From Nitrospirota bacterium (lineage in GTDB: Bacteria > Nitrospirota > Thermodesulfovibrionia > Thermodesulfovibrionales > UBA6898), in assembly GCA_021814475.1 (NCBI GenBank), contig JAKAIE010000001.1:1-64000 (forward strand): a stretch of 64,000 nt of DNA, read 5' to 3'. The position numbers and the translations under genes were made by a program. The first letter of the stretch is position 1; each line of letters opens with the position of its first letter. The notes beneath the pieces are model-generated. The model worked only from the letters and a program-made list of their open reading frames with translations. It was not told the origin of the DNA and did no database searches. Below, one piece after another: positions 44,931-52,976 of this stretch.

Positions 44931-46185
44931 TCTCGGCCAGTCCAGCCTCGGCGGCTGCGTTGCCGATATCCGGTTCAGGTCCCTGAAACCGGCCGGTTTC
45001 GAAGAGGCGCCTCTGCCTGCGGAGGCTGCCGCGAGGCGGGATGCGATTGCCGCGTTTCTCGGCCGCTGGAAAAAGGAGCGGGATCCGCGCGGGCTGGTGG
45101 TCGGTCTTCCCCTGCAGAGCATCTCCCACCATGTCGTCGATCTCCCCGCGATGGACAGGAGCGACATGCGCCGCGCGCTCAGTTTCGAACTCGAGAAATA
45201 CCTGCCGCTTGATGTGAATGAATATTATTTCGATTTTGTCCCGATGCGCGCGGAGAAGGGCAGGACGCAGGCTGCGGTCTTTGCGGTGAAGAAGGAGACG
45301 GTCGACGCGGTGGTGACGCTGGCGCGCGAGGCGGGGCTGGAACTGCTCGCGGTGAGGCCGTCCTTCCTGGCAGCCCTGAGGGGCCTGTCCGAACTGCAGG
45401 GAGGGAAGAGCCTCAACGGCATATTCGTGCATGGCGCGGAGGATGCATACGAACTGGCCGGACTCAGAAAGTCAGTCCCTGTATACCTGAAATCGGTCCC
45501 CCGCGACGGCAATGTCGGGGAAACGGTCGAGAGGCTGTCGGCGCAGTATCCCGGTGCGGTTTACTTTGACGGCCCGGATGAGGCCGTGCTCGGCGCCAGG
45601 GTCCCGGTGACAAAGGTCCACCCGCGCATCCCCCATATCCTGGCGTTTTCGGCGGTGAAAAGGGGGCCTCTCGACATCAATCTGCTGCCGGCCGGGGATA
45701 CGGTCCGGCAGTGGCATTATTTTCCCCGGGCGAGCGCGGCTATCGGGGCCGCGGCCATTAGTGTGTATCTGCTGACCGGGCTGATGATTTATTATAAGGA
45801 CTCCTCTGCCCTGACAGAGATCGAGACCCGGAGGACGGCGATCAGGAGCCGGGCGTCGGGCCTGCTGGAGGCGAAGAAGAAGCTCGACGCCCTCGACAGC
45901 AGCCGGCGGGTTCTGTCGGAGTTCCGCGGAAGGAGCACTGTGGCGGTGGGGGCGCTGGCCGGCCTCAGCGAAATTCTGCCGAAGGAGGCCTGGCTGATCA
46001 GCCTGACTGTTGATGAAAAGGGCAAAATCGAGATGGAGGGTTTTGCGGCCAGGAGTTCCTCCGTGGTGATGGCGCTCGAAAAATCACATCTCTTCAGGGA
46101 CATCGCCTATTCGGCGCCGATCATCACGAAGGACGGCGAGGAACGTTTTGCCCTGAAGATGGAGATGGCGGGACCAGGTGAATAG
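44908..46185 (+). CDS. gspL: GspL-like protein with PilM-like and PilN-like parts
   Basis: A 425-residue assembly protein. The N-terminal 260 residues resemble an actin-like PilM/GspL cytoplasmic domain (GVSLGQSSLGGCVADI, DLPAMDRSDMRRALSFELEK, YLPLDVNEYYFDF). One membrane helix at about 272-292 (ASAAIGAAAISVYLLTGLMI) leads to a PilN/GspL-type periplasmic domain with a coiled coil and LAGLSEILPKEAWLISLTVD. It thus joins PilM and PilN functions in one chain, as GspL does. It recruits GspE to the membrane. Confidence 0.8.
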   Translation: MKRVAGVSLGQSSLGGCVADIRFRSLKPAGFEEAPLPAEAAARRDAIAAFLGRWKKERDPRGLVVGLPLQSISHHVVDLPAMDRSDMRRALSFELEKYLPLDVNEYYFDFVPMRAEKGRTQAAVFAVKKETVDAVVTLAREAGLELLAVRPSFLAALRGLSELQGGKSLNGIFVHGAEDAYELAGLRKSVPVYLKSVPRDGNVGETVERLSAQYPGAVYFDGPDEAVLGARVPVTKVHPRIPHILAFSAVKRGPLDINLLPAGDTVRQWHYFPRASAAIGAAAISVYLLTGLMIYYKDSSALTEIETRRTAIRSRASGLLEAKKKLDALDSSRRVLSEFRGRSTVAVGALAGLSEILPKEAWLISLTVDEKGKIEMEGFAARSSSVVMALEKSHLFRDIAYSAPIITKDGEERFALKMEMAGPGE

Positions 46186-46705
46186 GCGGTATCTTATCCT
46201 CGGGCTGGCGCTGGCGGTGACGGTTGCGGCATTCGACCGGTATTTTGTGGTGCCCCGGGCTGCGGCGCTCGAGGATTCGGTTGCGGTCGCATACCGGGGG
46301 CTGCAGAAGGACGAACGGTTCGTCAGAGGCCCGGCCGGAACCGGGAAGGATATCACCGCGGCGACCGAAGACCTCCGGAAACTCGAAGGCGGCCTGATAC
46401 CGGAGAAGACGGAGTTTCTCGCCTCGGTCCGGCTCCAGGACGACGTGTCCGGAATGGCCGGAAAGGCCGGTCTCAGGATCGCGACGACGCGGACCCTGCC
46501 TGCGGCGGATCTCGGCGGGTACCTGTCGATCCCGATCTATTATGAAGGCAGCGGCGACATAAAGCGGCTGAGCGATTTTTTCAGGGCACTGGAGTCCGGA
46601 CCTCTTCTGGTCCGGGTCGACAGGCTGACGATTGGCGTCACCAATATGCAGAACCCTAAGGAGCTGAAGTTCAAGATGCAGGTCTCCGGAGTTGCCAGAC
46701 GATGA
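46178..46705 (+). CDS. gspM: GspM/PilO-like assembly protein
   Basis: A 175-residue inner-membrane protein with an N-terminal helix (YLILGLALAVTVAAFDRYFV), a short coiled coil and a ferredoxin-like periplasmic domain (LSIPIYYEGSGDIKRLSDFF, LVRVDRLTIGVTNMQNPKEL), the PilO/GspM layout. GTG start overlapping gspL by 8 bp. It pairs with GspL in the secretion platform. The assignment rests on length, topology and position. Confidence 0.7.
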   Translation: MNRRYLILGLALAVTVAAFDRYFVVPRAAALEDSVAVAYRGLQKDERFVRGPAGTGKDITAATEDLRKLEGGLIPEKTEFLASVRLQDDVSGMAGKAGLRIATTRTLPAADLGGYLSIPIYYEGSGDIKRLSDFFRALESGPLLVRVDRLTIGVTNMQNPKELKFKMQVSGVARR

Positions 46706-47208
46706 TACGGCAGGGCTTTATCCTTGGCGCGGCGGTGCTCCTGCTGCTGTTCGCCTCCTGGAATTTTTACGCAAAGGCAGTGAGGCATGACCCGTATGCC
46801 GGCGCGGAGCCGTTAAAGGCCGCGGCCAAGGCCCAGGGCGGTTCTGCAGCCATACAGGACAGGGGCCGGCCGGGCTGGAGCTCCGTTATCCATGAGAAAA
46901 ACCTGTTCAGCCCCGGCAGGACCTACCGCGAACCGAAGCCCGAGGCCCTCGTGGCGGCTCCGGTGGAGCCGCCGAAGCGTCCCGAGTTGAATCTCAAGGG
47001 GATCATCGAGGACGCCTCGGGTGAGTATGTCGCCTATATCGAGATCGACAAGGGGAAGCCGGTGCCGTTGAGGAAGGGCGAGAAAACCGCTGATATCCAA
47101 TTAATTGATATATCAGGCAGGAAGGCTGTGTTAAAATGGAATGGCGAAATGACTGAACTCAGCCTCGACAAGATAAAGACGATAGCAAACCCGAAGGCGG
47201 CGAAATGA
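46702..47208 (+). CDS. gspC: GspC-like protein with HR domain, no PDZ
   Basis: A 168-residue inner-membrane protein with one N-terminal helix (FILGAAVLLLLFASWNFYAK) and a periplasmic HR-like domain (HEKNLFSPGRTY, LNLKGIIEDASGEYVAYIEI, LRKGEKTADIQLIDISGRKA). The C-terminal PDZ domain of classical GspC is absent, as in several non-enteric systems. It links the inner-membrane platform to the secretin encoded next. Confidence 0.75.
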   Translation: MIRQGFILGAAVLLLLFASWNFYAKAVRHDPYAGAEPLKAAAKAQGGSAAIQDRGRPGWSSVIHEKNLFSPGRTYREPKPEALVAAPVEPPKRPELNLKGIIEDASGEYVAYIEIDKGKPVPLRKGEKTADIQLIDISGRKAVLKWNGEMTELSLDKIKTIANPKAAK

Positions 47209-49214
47209 GATATTTTGCCCTGCTGATGGTTTTCATGGCGCTGCTGGCGGGGTGTGTGAAAAAACAGACTGTGCAGACCGCGGATGTCGCCAAGGAGATC
47301 GAGGCCGGTCAGGAACTGAAGCTTCCCGAGATAAAGCCCTCGCAGGAAACCCCGCCGGCAAAGAAAAAGGAGAACACTCCCCCCGGCAAGGCCGCTGAAG
47401 AGCAGTATATCATGCTGAACTTCGAGAATGCGGATATCGATACGGTCATCTCCACGATCGGCGAGATGCTGAAGATAAACTATATCGTTGCGCCCGGCGT
47501 CACCGGCAAGATCACTATCCAGTCGCATCACAAGATACCGCTCAGCGAGCTCTTCTCCACCTTCCAGACGATCCTCGAGTTCAACGGTTTTACCGCGGTC
47601 AAGTACGGAAGTTTTTACCGGATTGTGCCGATCGACCAGGCGAAGCAGCAGCCGGTGCCGATCGAGACCGGCAAGGAGCCCGTGGTAACCAAGGACGCCG
47701 GCTTTGTCACCCAGCAGATCCCGCTTGAATATGTGAAGGCGGCTGATGTCGCCAATATAGTGAAGAACCTGATGCCCCGCGGTACCGATATCATTGTCTA
47801 TGAGCCTTCGAATATGCTGATCGTCACGGCCCAGCCCTCGGGGATCATGAAGTTCCTGAAGCTGATCGAGGCGATCGATATTCCGGCGAGCGACCGCGAT
47901 GCGATCAGGACATTCGTCTACAATGTCGAAAACGGCGAGGCGAAGAAACTGGTCGAGATTCTCAAGAATGTTTACATATCCAGGAAGTCGGAGGCGACTT
48001 CCGCGGTGAAGTCCATGTCTCCGTCCCCGGTTCCGGTTACGCCGGCTGGCCCTTCCGGCCAGCGGCTGGCGAGGCTGCAGGTTCCGGCGTCCGCTGCGCA
48101 GGGCCCGGAGGGTCTGGCAGGAGAGATCGAGGGGGAGGTCCAGATCGAGGCGTATGAGGATATCAATGCGATCATTATCAAGTCGACGCCGCGGGCTTAC
48201 CTGTCGCTTCTCGAGACGATAAAGAAACTCGACGTGCAGCCCAAACAGGTCCTGATCGAGGTCATGATCGCCGAGATAACCCTTGATGATTCAACCCAGT
48301 TCGGGCTCGAATGGCTCATGAAGCAGAGCGTACAGATGAAGAACCGGAATGACGATTTCGACGTTGTCGGCGGCTTTGCCTCGGCGGACAACGCGGGCTA
48401 TCTGACGTACGATACCTCGCGGAACCTCTTCACCCTTGCAGGGACCGCCGCCGCAGCCGCGGCGACCGGGGGAACCGCGACCACGGCCGCAAGCACTGTC
48501 CTGTCGCACCCGGCGAACGTCTTTGCCACGATCATCTCTCCGGGGAAGTTCGATGTCCTGATGACCGCGGCCGCGGCGACCGACAAGCTCAACGTTCTGG
48601 CAAGCCCGAACATCATGGCGCTCGACAACAAGGAGGCCAAGATCGAGATCGCCGATGAGGTCCCGGTGGCAACCTCCATAACCCAGCCGACCGCAGGGGG
48701 CATCGGCACGACCGTGACCGCGACATCCCAGGTCCAGTTCAAGTCCGCCGGTACGATTCTTACTGTGACGCCCCATATCAACGAGAAGAAGCAGGTCACC
48801 CTCAAACTGGTGCAGGAGGTGAGTGAGCCGAGCCAGAACTACAAGATCCAGGGTCAGGACTTCCAGGGCTTCAGGACGAGAAAGGCCACGACGACCGCGA
48901 TCGTGCAGGATGGTCACACGCTGGTCATAGGCGGCATCATCCAGGAGAGGAAGGGCACGTCCCGCAGCGGCCTTCCTCTCCTGAGCGACATCCCGGTGCT
49001 CGGCTATCTCTTCGGCACGACGAGCGACACCATGACGCGCAGGGAACTCATCGTCATGGTGACGCCCCATGTGATCTCTACCCACGAAGAGGCGGACGAG
49101 CTGACACGTGAGGTGAAGAACAGGGTGATGGGCATCAAGGAGAAGATCGCGCAGAAGGAGCTGAAAGCGGACAAAAAGATCGAGAGTATCAGCTCCGGAG
49201 AGAAGAAGAAATAG
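47205..49214 (+). CDS. gspD: Type II secretion secretin GspD (lipoprotein)
   Basis: A 669-residue outer-membrane channel. A lipobox LLAGCVKK marks it as self-piloted lipoprotein. N0 (about residues 75-140: FENADIDTVISTIGEMLKIN), N1-N3 (IVKNLMPRGTDIIVYEPSNM; NVENGEAKKLVEILKNVYIS), then a secretin core with IEVMIAEITLDDSTQFGLEW, LNVLASPNIMALDNKEAKIE, AGTILTVTPHINEKKQVTLK and the C-terminal GLPLLSDIPVLGYLFGTTS. An Ala/Thr-rich hypervariable loop lies near residues 410-430. Confidence 0.9.
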   Translation: MRYFALLMVFMALLAGCVKKQTVQTADVAKEIEAGQELKLPEIKPSQETPPAKKKENTPPGKAAEEQYIMLNFENADIDTVISTIGEMLKINYIVAPGVTGKITIQSHHKIPLSELFSTFQTILEFNGFTAVKYGSFYRIVPIDQAKQQPVPIETGKEPVVTKDAGFVTQQIPLEYVKAADVANIVKNLMPRGTDIIVYEPSNMLIVTAQPSGIMKFLKLIEAIDIPASDRDAIRTFVYNVENGEAKKLVEILKNVYISRKSEATSAVKSMSPSPVPVTPAGPSGQRLARLQVPASAAQGPEGLAGEIEGEVQIEAYEDINAIIIKSTPRAYLSLLETIKKLDVQPKQVLIEVMIAEITLDDSTQFGLEWLMKQSVQMKNRNDDFDVVGGFASADNAGYLTYDTSRNLFTLAGTAAAAAATGGTATTAASTVLSHPANVFATIISPGKFDVLMTAAAATDKLNVLASPNIMALDNKEAKIEIADEVPVATSITQPTAGGIGTTVTATSQVQFKSAGTILTVTPHINEKKQVTLKLVQEVSEPSQNYKIQGQDFQGFRTRKATTTAIVQDGHTLVIGGIIQERKGTSRSGLPLLSDIPVLGYLFGTTSDTMTRRELIVMVTPHVISTHEEADELTREVKNRVMGIKEKIAQKELKADKKIESISSGEKKK

Positions 49215-49227
49215 ATGGACCTCGGGG

Positions 49228-50784
49228 ATGTCGTCGCCGTTGAACGTGGCCGCAAAAAAGTGCGATAACATTCTCATAAGGGCGGTCAACTGGGTCGGCG
49301 ATGCGGTCATGACGATGCCGGCCATACGCGGGGTGCGGGCCGCCTTCCCAGCTGCCCGTATAAGTCTCCTTGCCAGGTCTTCTGTCGCGCCCCTTTTCGC
49401 GCACGACCCGAACATAGACGAGATCATCCCTTATCCGGAGAGCGGCGGAGGCCTGTCCGCGAAGGCGGGGGTCGTGCGCATGCTCAGACGGCGCAGGTTC
49501 AACAGGGCGGTGCTGCTGCAGAACGCATTTGACGCGGCGCTGATATCCTTCCTCGCCGGTATCCCGGAGAGGATCGGCTACAACAGGGACGGCCGCGGGA
49601 TGCTGCTCACCAGGGGGGTCGCATTCGGCAGGGAAGCCAGGCAGATGCACCATATCGATTACTATCTCAATCTCCTCCGGGAGGCGGGGTTCAACCCTGA
49701 GTCCCCGAAACCCTGGATATACCTGACGGCCGGCGAGAGACTGGATGCCCGGGAGAGGGTCAGGCGTCTCGGAAGACCCCTGGTCGCCCTCAATCCCGGC
49801 GCGGCATACGGCTCGTCAAAGCGCTGGCCGCCGGAACGCTTTGCAGAAGTCGGGGCCAGGTTCATGCGCGAGAGAGACGCCGGGGTCGTTATCCTCGGGG
49901 GGCCGAAAGAGACAGCGATCGGCGCCGAGATCGCCGCTGGGATACGCCAGCGCTTATCCGGTCAGGACGGTGAAATCCCGCTGATGAATGCCGCAGGGAA
50001 GACGACACTCCGCGAACTTGCCGCCCTTATCTCCGAGGCTGACCTCCTGATCACAAATGATTCCGGGCCGATGCATATCGGCTACGCGGTCAGAACACCT
50101 CTCGTGGCGGTCTTCGGTTCGACCTCTCCGCAGCACACCGGTCCGGTCGGAAAGGACGTCGTCGTGGTAAAGAAGGACGTTGCCTGTTCTCCCTGCTTCG
50201 AGCGCGAGTGCGGACGGGGAGACCTCAGGTGCATGGACCGTATATCCGCAAATGAGGTCTTCGATGCCGGAGCGGGGCTCATAAAAACAGGCAGGGCGGT
50301 CTTTTTCGACCGTGACGGGACGCTCTGCAGGGATGCACATTACCTGTCGCGCATGGAGGATTTCGAAATCCTGCCGGGGATCGGACGACTGCGGGAACTG
50401 AAGGACCGCGGGTTCAGTCTGATCGGGGTATCGAACCAGTCCGGCATCGCGCGCGGAAAGATAGACGAGGGGTTTGTGAAAAGGGTGAATGCGATATTCA
50501 TGGGGGAGTACGGCTTTGATGCGTTTTATTACTGCCCGCATCATCCGGACGATCATTGCGCCTGCAGAAAGCCCGAGCCCGGGTTGCTCCTCGACGCCCG
50601 GTCTGACCACAACATCGATCTGAAGAGGTCTTTTGTCGTGGGCGACAAGGAGATCGACATGCTGCTTGCGTCTGCGGTCGGCGCTGCGGGCATCCATGTG
50701 CGGACCGGCCAGGAGGAGACGGCGCCGTCCGCCGATTACGTGGCAGGAGGCCTCGACGAGGTCGTGAGGATCATCAATGGCTGA
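49228..50784 (+). CDS. Fused heptosyltransferase (WaaF) and heptose-bisphosphate phosphatase (GmhB)
   Basis: A 518-residue two-domain protein. Residues about 13-345 are a GT9 heptosyltransferase (ILIRAVNWVGDAVMTMPAIR, GAAYGSSKRWPPERFAEVG, LLITNDSGPMHIGYAVRTPL, HTGPVG). Residues about 355-518 are a HAD phosphatase of the GmhB class: VFFDRDGTLCRDAHYL, VSNQSGIARGKID, the zinc loop CPHHPDDHCACRKP and VGDKEIDMLLA. It would make and use ADP-heptose for LPS inner core. The domains are separate genes in enteric bacteria. It overlaps the next heptosyltransferase by 8 bp. Confidence 0.9.
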   Translation: MSSPLNVAAKKCDNILIRAVNWVGDAVMTMPAIRGVRAAFPAARISLLARSSVAPLFAHDPNIDEIIPYPESGGGLSAKAGVVRMLRRRRFNRAVLLQNAFDAALISFLAGIPERIGYNRDGRGMLLTRGVAFGREARQMHHIDYYLNLLREAGFNPESPKPWIYLTAGERLDARERVRRLGRPLVALNPGAAYGSSKRWPPERFAEVGARFMRERDAGVVILGGPKETAIGAEIAAGIRQRLSGQDGEIPLMNAAGKTTLRELAALISEADLLITNDSGPMHIGYAVRTPLVAVFGSTSPQHTGPVGKDVVVVKKDVACSPCFERECGRGDLRCMDRISANEVFDAGAGLIKTGRAVFFDRDGTLCRDAHYLSRMEDFEILPGIGRLRELKDRGFSLIGVSNQSGIARGKIDEGFVKRVNAIFMGEYGFDAFYYCPHHPDDHCACRKPEPGLLLDARSDHNIDLKRSFVVGDKEIDMLLASAVGAAGIHVRTGQEETAPSADYVAGGLDEVVRIING

Positions 50785-51811
50785 TCGGCCGGTCGTGCTC
50801 CGGTATGCGCCTGAGAGGGTCCTGGTCGTCAAGCCGAGTTCTCTCGGGGATGTCGTCCACAGCCTCCCTTTCCTTCATGCCCTGAAATCGTGTATGCCCG
50901 ATGCCCGGATAGACTGGGTGATCGCCAGGGGTCTGGAAGGCCTTCTGGAGGGGCATCCGATGATCAAGGATCTCATCGTGATAGACAAGGACCGCTGGAG
51001 GCGGATCTCCCGGGCAGCCGAAACGCTGGGCGAGCTAAGGGAGCTCTCGGACAGGCTGAAGGCAGGCGGGTACGATCTCGTGATCGATCTGCAGGGGCTC
51101 CTGCGGAGCGGCCTGATGACGAAGGCAACGGCCGCCCCCGTGCGGATCGGTTTTGCCGAGGCACGGGAGGGGAGCAGGTTTTTTTACACCCATAAGGTAA
51201 CCGGCGGACGGGACATCCACGCCGTCGACCGGTATCTGAAGATCGCGGCTGCACTCGGCTGTCCGCCCGGGAAGGTGGCATTCCCCTTTCCCGAACCGGC
51301 CCGGGGATCCGACGTGGTGCGGGACATCCGGGACCGGCTGAAGGACTATATCGTGCTGGTCCCCGGGGCGAGATGGGACACCAAGATATGGCCCGCGGAG
51401 CTTTTCGGCAGACTTGCCTCAGTCCTTCCTCTGAGATCGGTCGTGATCGGCGGGAACGCGGACCGGCAGAGGGCAGAAGAGATCGTCCGGGTTTCCGGGG
51501 GAAGGGCGGTCTCCCTTGCCGGGCAGACGACGATCCCCGAACTGGTCGAACTGATCAGGAGCTCGCGGTGCGCAATCACGAACGATTCAGGCCCGATGCA
51601 CATCGCCGCTGCCCTGGACATCCCCGTCGTCGCCCTTTTCGGCCCGACGAGTCCGGTGAAGACCGGCCCGTACGGGAGCCGGCACCTGGTCCTGAAGAGT
51701 GAGCGTGCGTGCGCGCCGTGCTTTAAAAAGAAGTGCGATGACATCCGGTGCATGAGGGATATCTCGGTCGAGATGGTGCTGGCCGGGACGAAGGAGTTGC
51801 TGCAGGAATGA
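50777..51811 (+). CDS. Lipopolysaccharide heptosyltransferase (GT9, WaaC-like)
   Basis: A 344-residue GT-B enzyme adding heptose to the LPS core. VLVVKPSSLGDVVHSLPFLH at the N-terminus is the WaaC-type glycine and aspartate motif; DLVIDLQGLLRSGLMTKA, VPGARWDTKIWPAELFGRLA and CAITNDSGPMHIAAALDIPV follow. It overlaps the fused waaF-gmhB gene and the small DsrE-like gene, so LPS core genes form one unit with the secretion operon upstream. Confidence 0.85.
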   Translation: MADRPVVLRYAPERVLVVKPSSLGDVVHSLPFLHALKSCMPDARIDWVIARGLEGLLEGHPMIKDLIVIDKDRWRRISRAAETLGELRELSDRLKAGGYDLVIDLQGLLRSGLMTKATAAPVRIGFAEAREGSRFFYTHKVTGGRDIHAVDRYLKIAAALGCPPGKVAFPFPEPARGSDVVRDIRDRLKDYIVLVPGARWDTKIWPAELFGRLASVLPLRSVVIGGNADRQRAEEIVRVSGGRAVSLAGQTTIPELVELIRSSRCAITNDSGPMHIAAALDIPVVALFGPTSPVKTGPYGSRHLVLKSERACAPCFKKKCDDIRCMRDISVEMVLAGTKELLQE

Positions 51812-52110
51812 AGCTCGGTATCCTGGTGAACACCGACAGGCATGAAGACCATCTTTCCGGGCTCACGAAGGCAGCCGTGGCCCTGGGGCATGACGTGATC
51901 ATCTTCGTGATGGACGACGGCACACGGCTGTTGAGCCGGCCCGTTATACGCGACCTCTGCGGGCTCCCAGGGGTGAGCATAAGTTTCTGCGATATGAACG
52001 CCAGGCAATGCGGCCTGGACCGGGAGGGCCTGCCGCCTTCGATAGTCTGCGGAAGCCAGTACAACAACGCAGTGATGAACCACGAGGCCGACAGGGTGAT
52101 AGTGTTATGA
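51808..52110 (+). CDS. DsrE/DsrF-like small sulfur-relay family protein
   Basis: A 100-residue DsrE-like protein: KLGILVNTDRHEDHLSGLTK, AAVALGHDVIIFVMDDGTRL, and a cysteine-containing ISFCDMNARQCGL at the active-site loop. It starts at ATG 51808 within the previous stop (ATGA), and the next gene starts the same way. DsrE proteins bind persulfide sulfur; why one lies in an LPS operon is not evident from sequence. Confidence 0.7.
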   Translation: MKLGILVNTDRHEDHLSGLTKAAVALGHDVIIFVMDDGTRLLSRPVIRDLCGLPGVSISFCDMNARQCGLDREGLPPSIVCGSQYNNAVMNHEADRVIVL

Positions 52111-52277
52111 AGATCCTCCATATCCTCAACGACGGCCCCGAGCCGGTTTCTTCCTCGATCATAGAAATACAGGCGAGGGACCATGAGCTGACCGTGATCG
52201 ACCTTGCGAAGAAGGAGAAGCCGTACGAAGAGATAGTAGGGGAGATATTTTCCCACGACAGGGTGATCTCGTGGTAG
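52107..52277 (+). CDS. DsrH/TusB-like small protein
   Basis: A 56-residue protein: KILHILNDGPEPVSSSIIEI, ELTVIDLAKKEKPYEEIVGE, SHDRVISW. Length and strand-helix pattern fit a shortened DsrH/TusB-like fold partner of the DsrE-like protein. Its ATGA overlap shows translational coupling. No cysteine is present, so it would be a non-catalytic partner. Confidence 0.55.
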   Translation: MKILHILNDGPEPVSSSIIEIQARDHELTVIDLAKKEKPYEEIVGEIFSHDRVISW

Positions 52278-52394
52278 GAGTTTTGTCTGGCGGGGGCAAT
52301 TGGCGAATTGCCGCAATCTGGCGACTGATGAACGATAAAGCCGGGATGACATTTGCTATTATGTATTCAAGGCATCGTATGTGGAGGTTTCCCT

Positions 52395-52688
52395 ATGAAA
52401 ACACTTGACGAAGTAAAGGCGACGCTCAGGAAGCATAAAGCTGAGGTTGTCAGGGACTATAACGTTAAGGAACTCGGTATTTTCGGCTCGGTTGTGCGGG
52501 GAGAGCAGCAGGTGAGAAGCGACATCGATATTCTGGTGGAGTATAACGAACTGCCTGACCTTTTGAAGCTGATAGAGCTTGAAAGAAGACTCCAGCGGAT
52601 ATTGAGAAATAAAGTGGATCTGGTCGAAAAGACCGGCCTCAGACCTGAACTGAAAGATTCAATCCTGGGAGAGGTTGTCTATATATGA
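52395..52688 (+). CDS. mntA: MNT-type nucleotidyltransferase antitoxin
   Basis: A 97-residue minimal nucleotidyltransferase. The GSVVRG and SDIDILVEY motifs give the Gly-Ser and the Asp-x-Asp catalytic centre of MntA, which adenylylates the HEPN toxin HepT. The ATG at 52395 follows GGAGG and fits the family; an earlier start at 52353 is not supported. Its HEPN partner, overlapping at 52685, is broken, so the antitoxin is orphaned. Confidence 0.8.
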   Translation: MKTLDEVKATLRKHKAEVVRDYNVKELGIFGSVVRGEQQVRSDIDILVEYNELPDLLKLIELERRLQRILRNKVDLVEKTGLRPELKDSILGEVVYI

Positions 52689-52778
52689 AGCGGGACTATT
52701 CCTTGTTCCTCAAGGATATTCTCGAAGCGATTTCGGATATAGTAAAGTTTTATCGATGATATGACCTTCACTGAATGA
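52685..52778 (+). pseudogene. hepT: hepT (HEPN toxin) remnant with frameshift
   Basis: ATG overlapping mntA reads MKRDYSLFLKDILEAISDI-VKF, the start of HepT, then stops at 52757. Removing one T from the TTTT at 52748-52751 would continue as IDDMTFTE, the expected HepT sequence, before a stop at 52776. Nothing further of the HEPN domain (the R-x4-H active site) remains. Both a frameshift and a 3' deletion are therefore present. Confidence 0.75.
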
Positions 52779-52976
52779 CGCTTACTCGAAACTCATATCT
52801 TTGTCGTTCTCATAAGGAGACAAGATAGTTCCCCCGCTTCAACAGCATATGTCGCCTGTCAGGGCTAGGCATATGAACTGAAAGTATCATCCACAAGAAC
52901 TTTCTGTTGCTCTTTTTTCTCCGGCATCGTATCATAATTTCTGGAAAGACAGTAACTTATTGAGGGGGGTGGCTAA

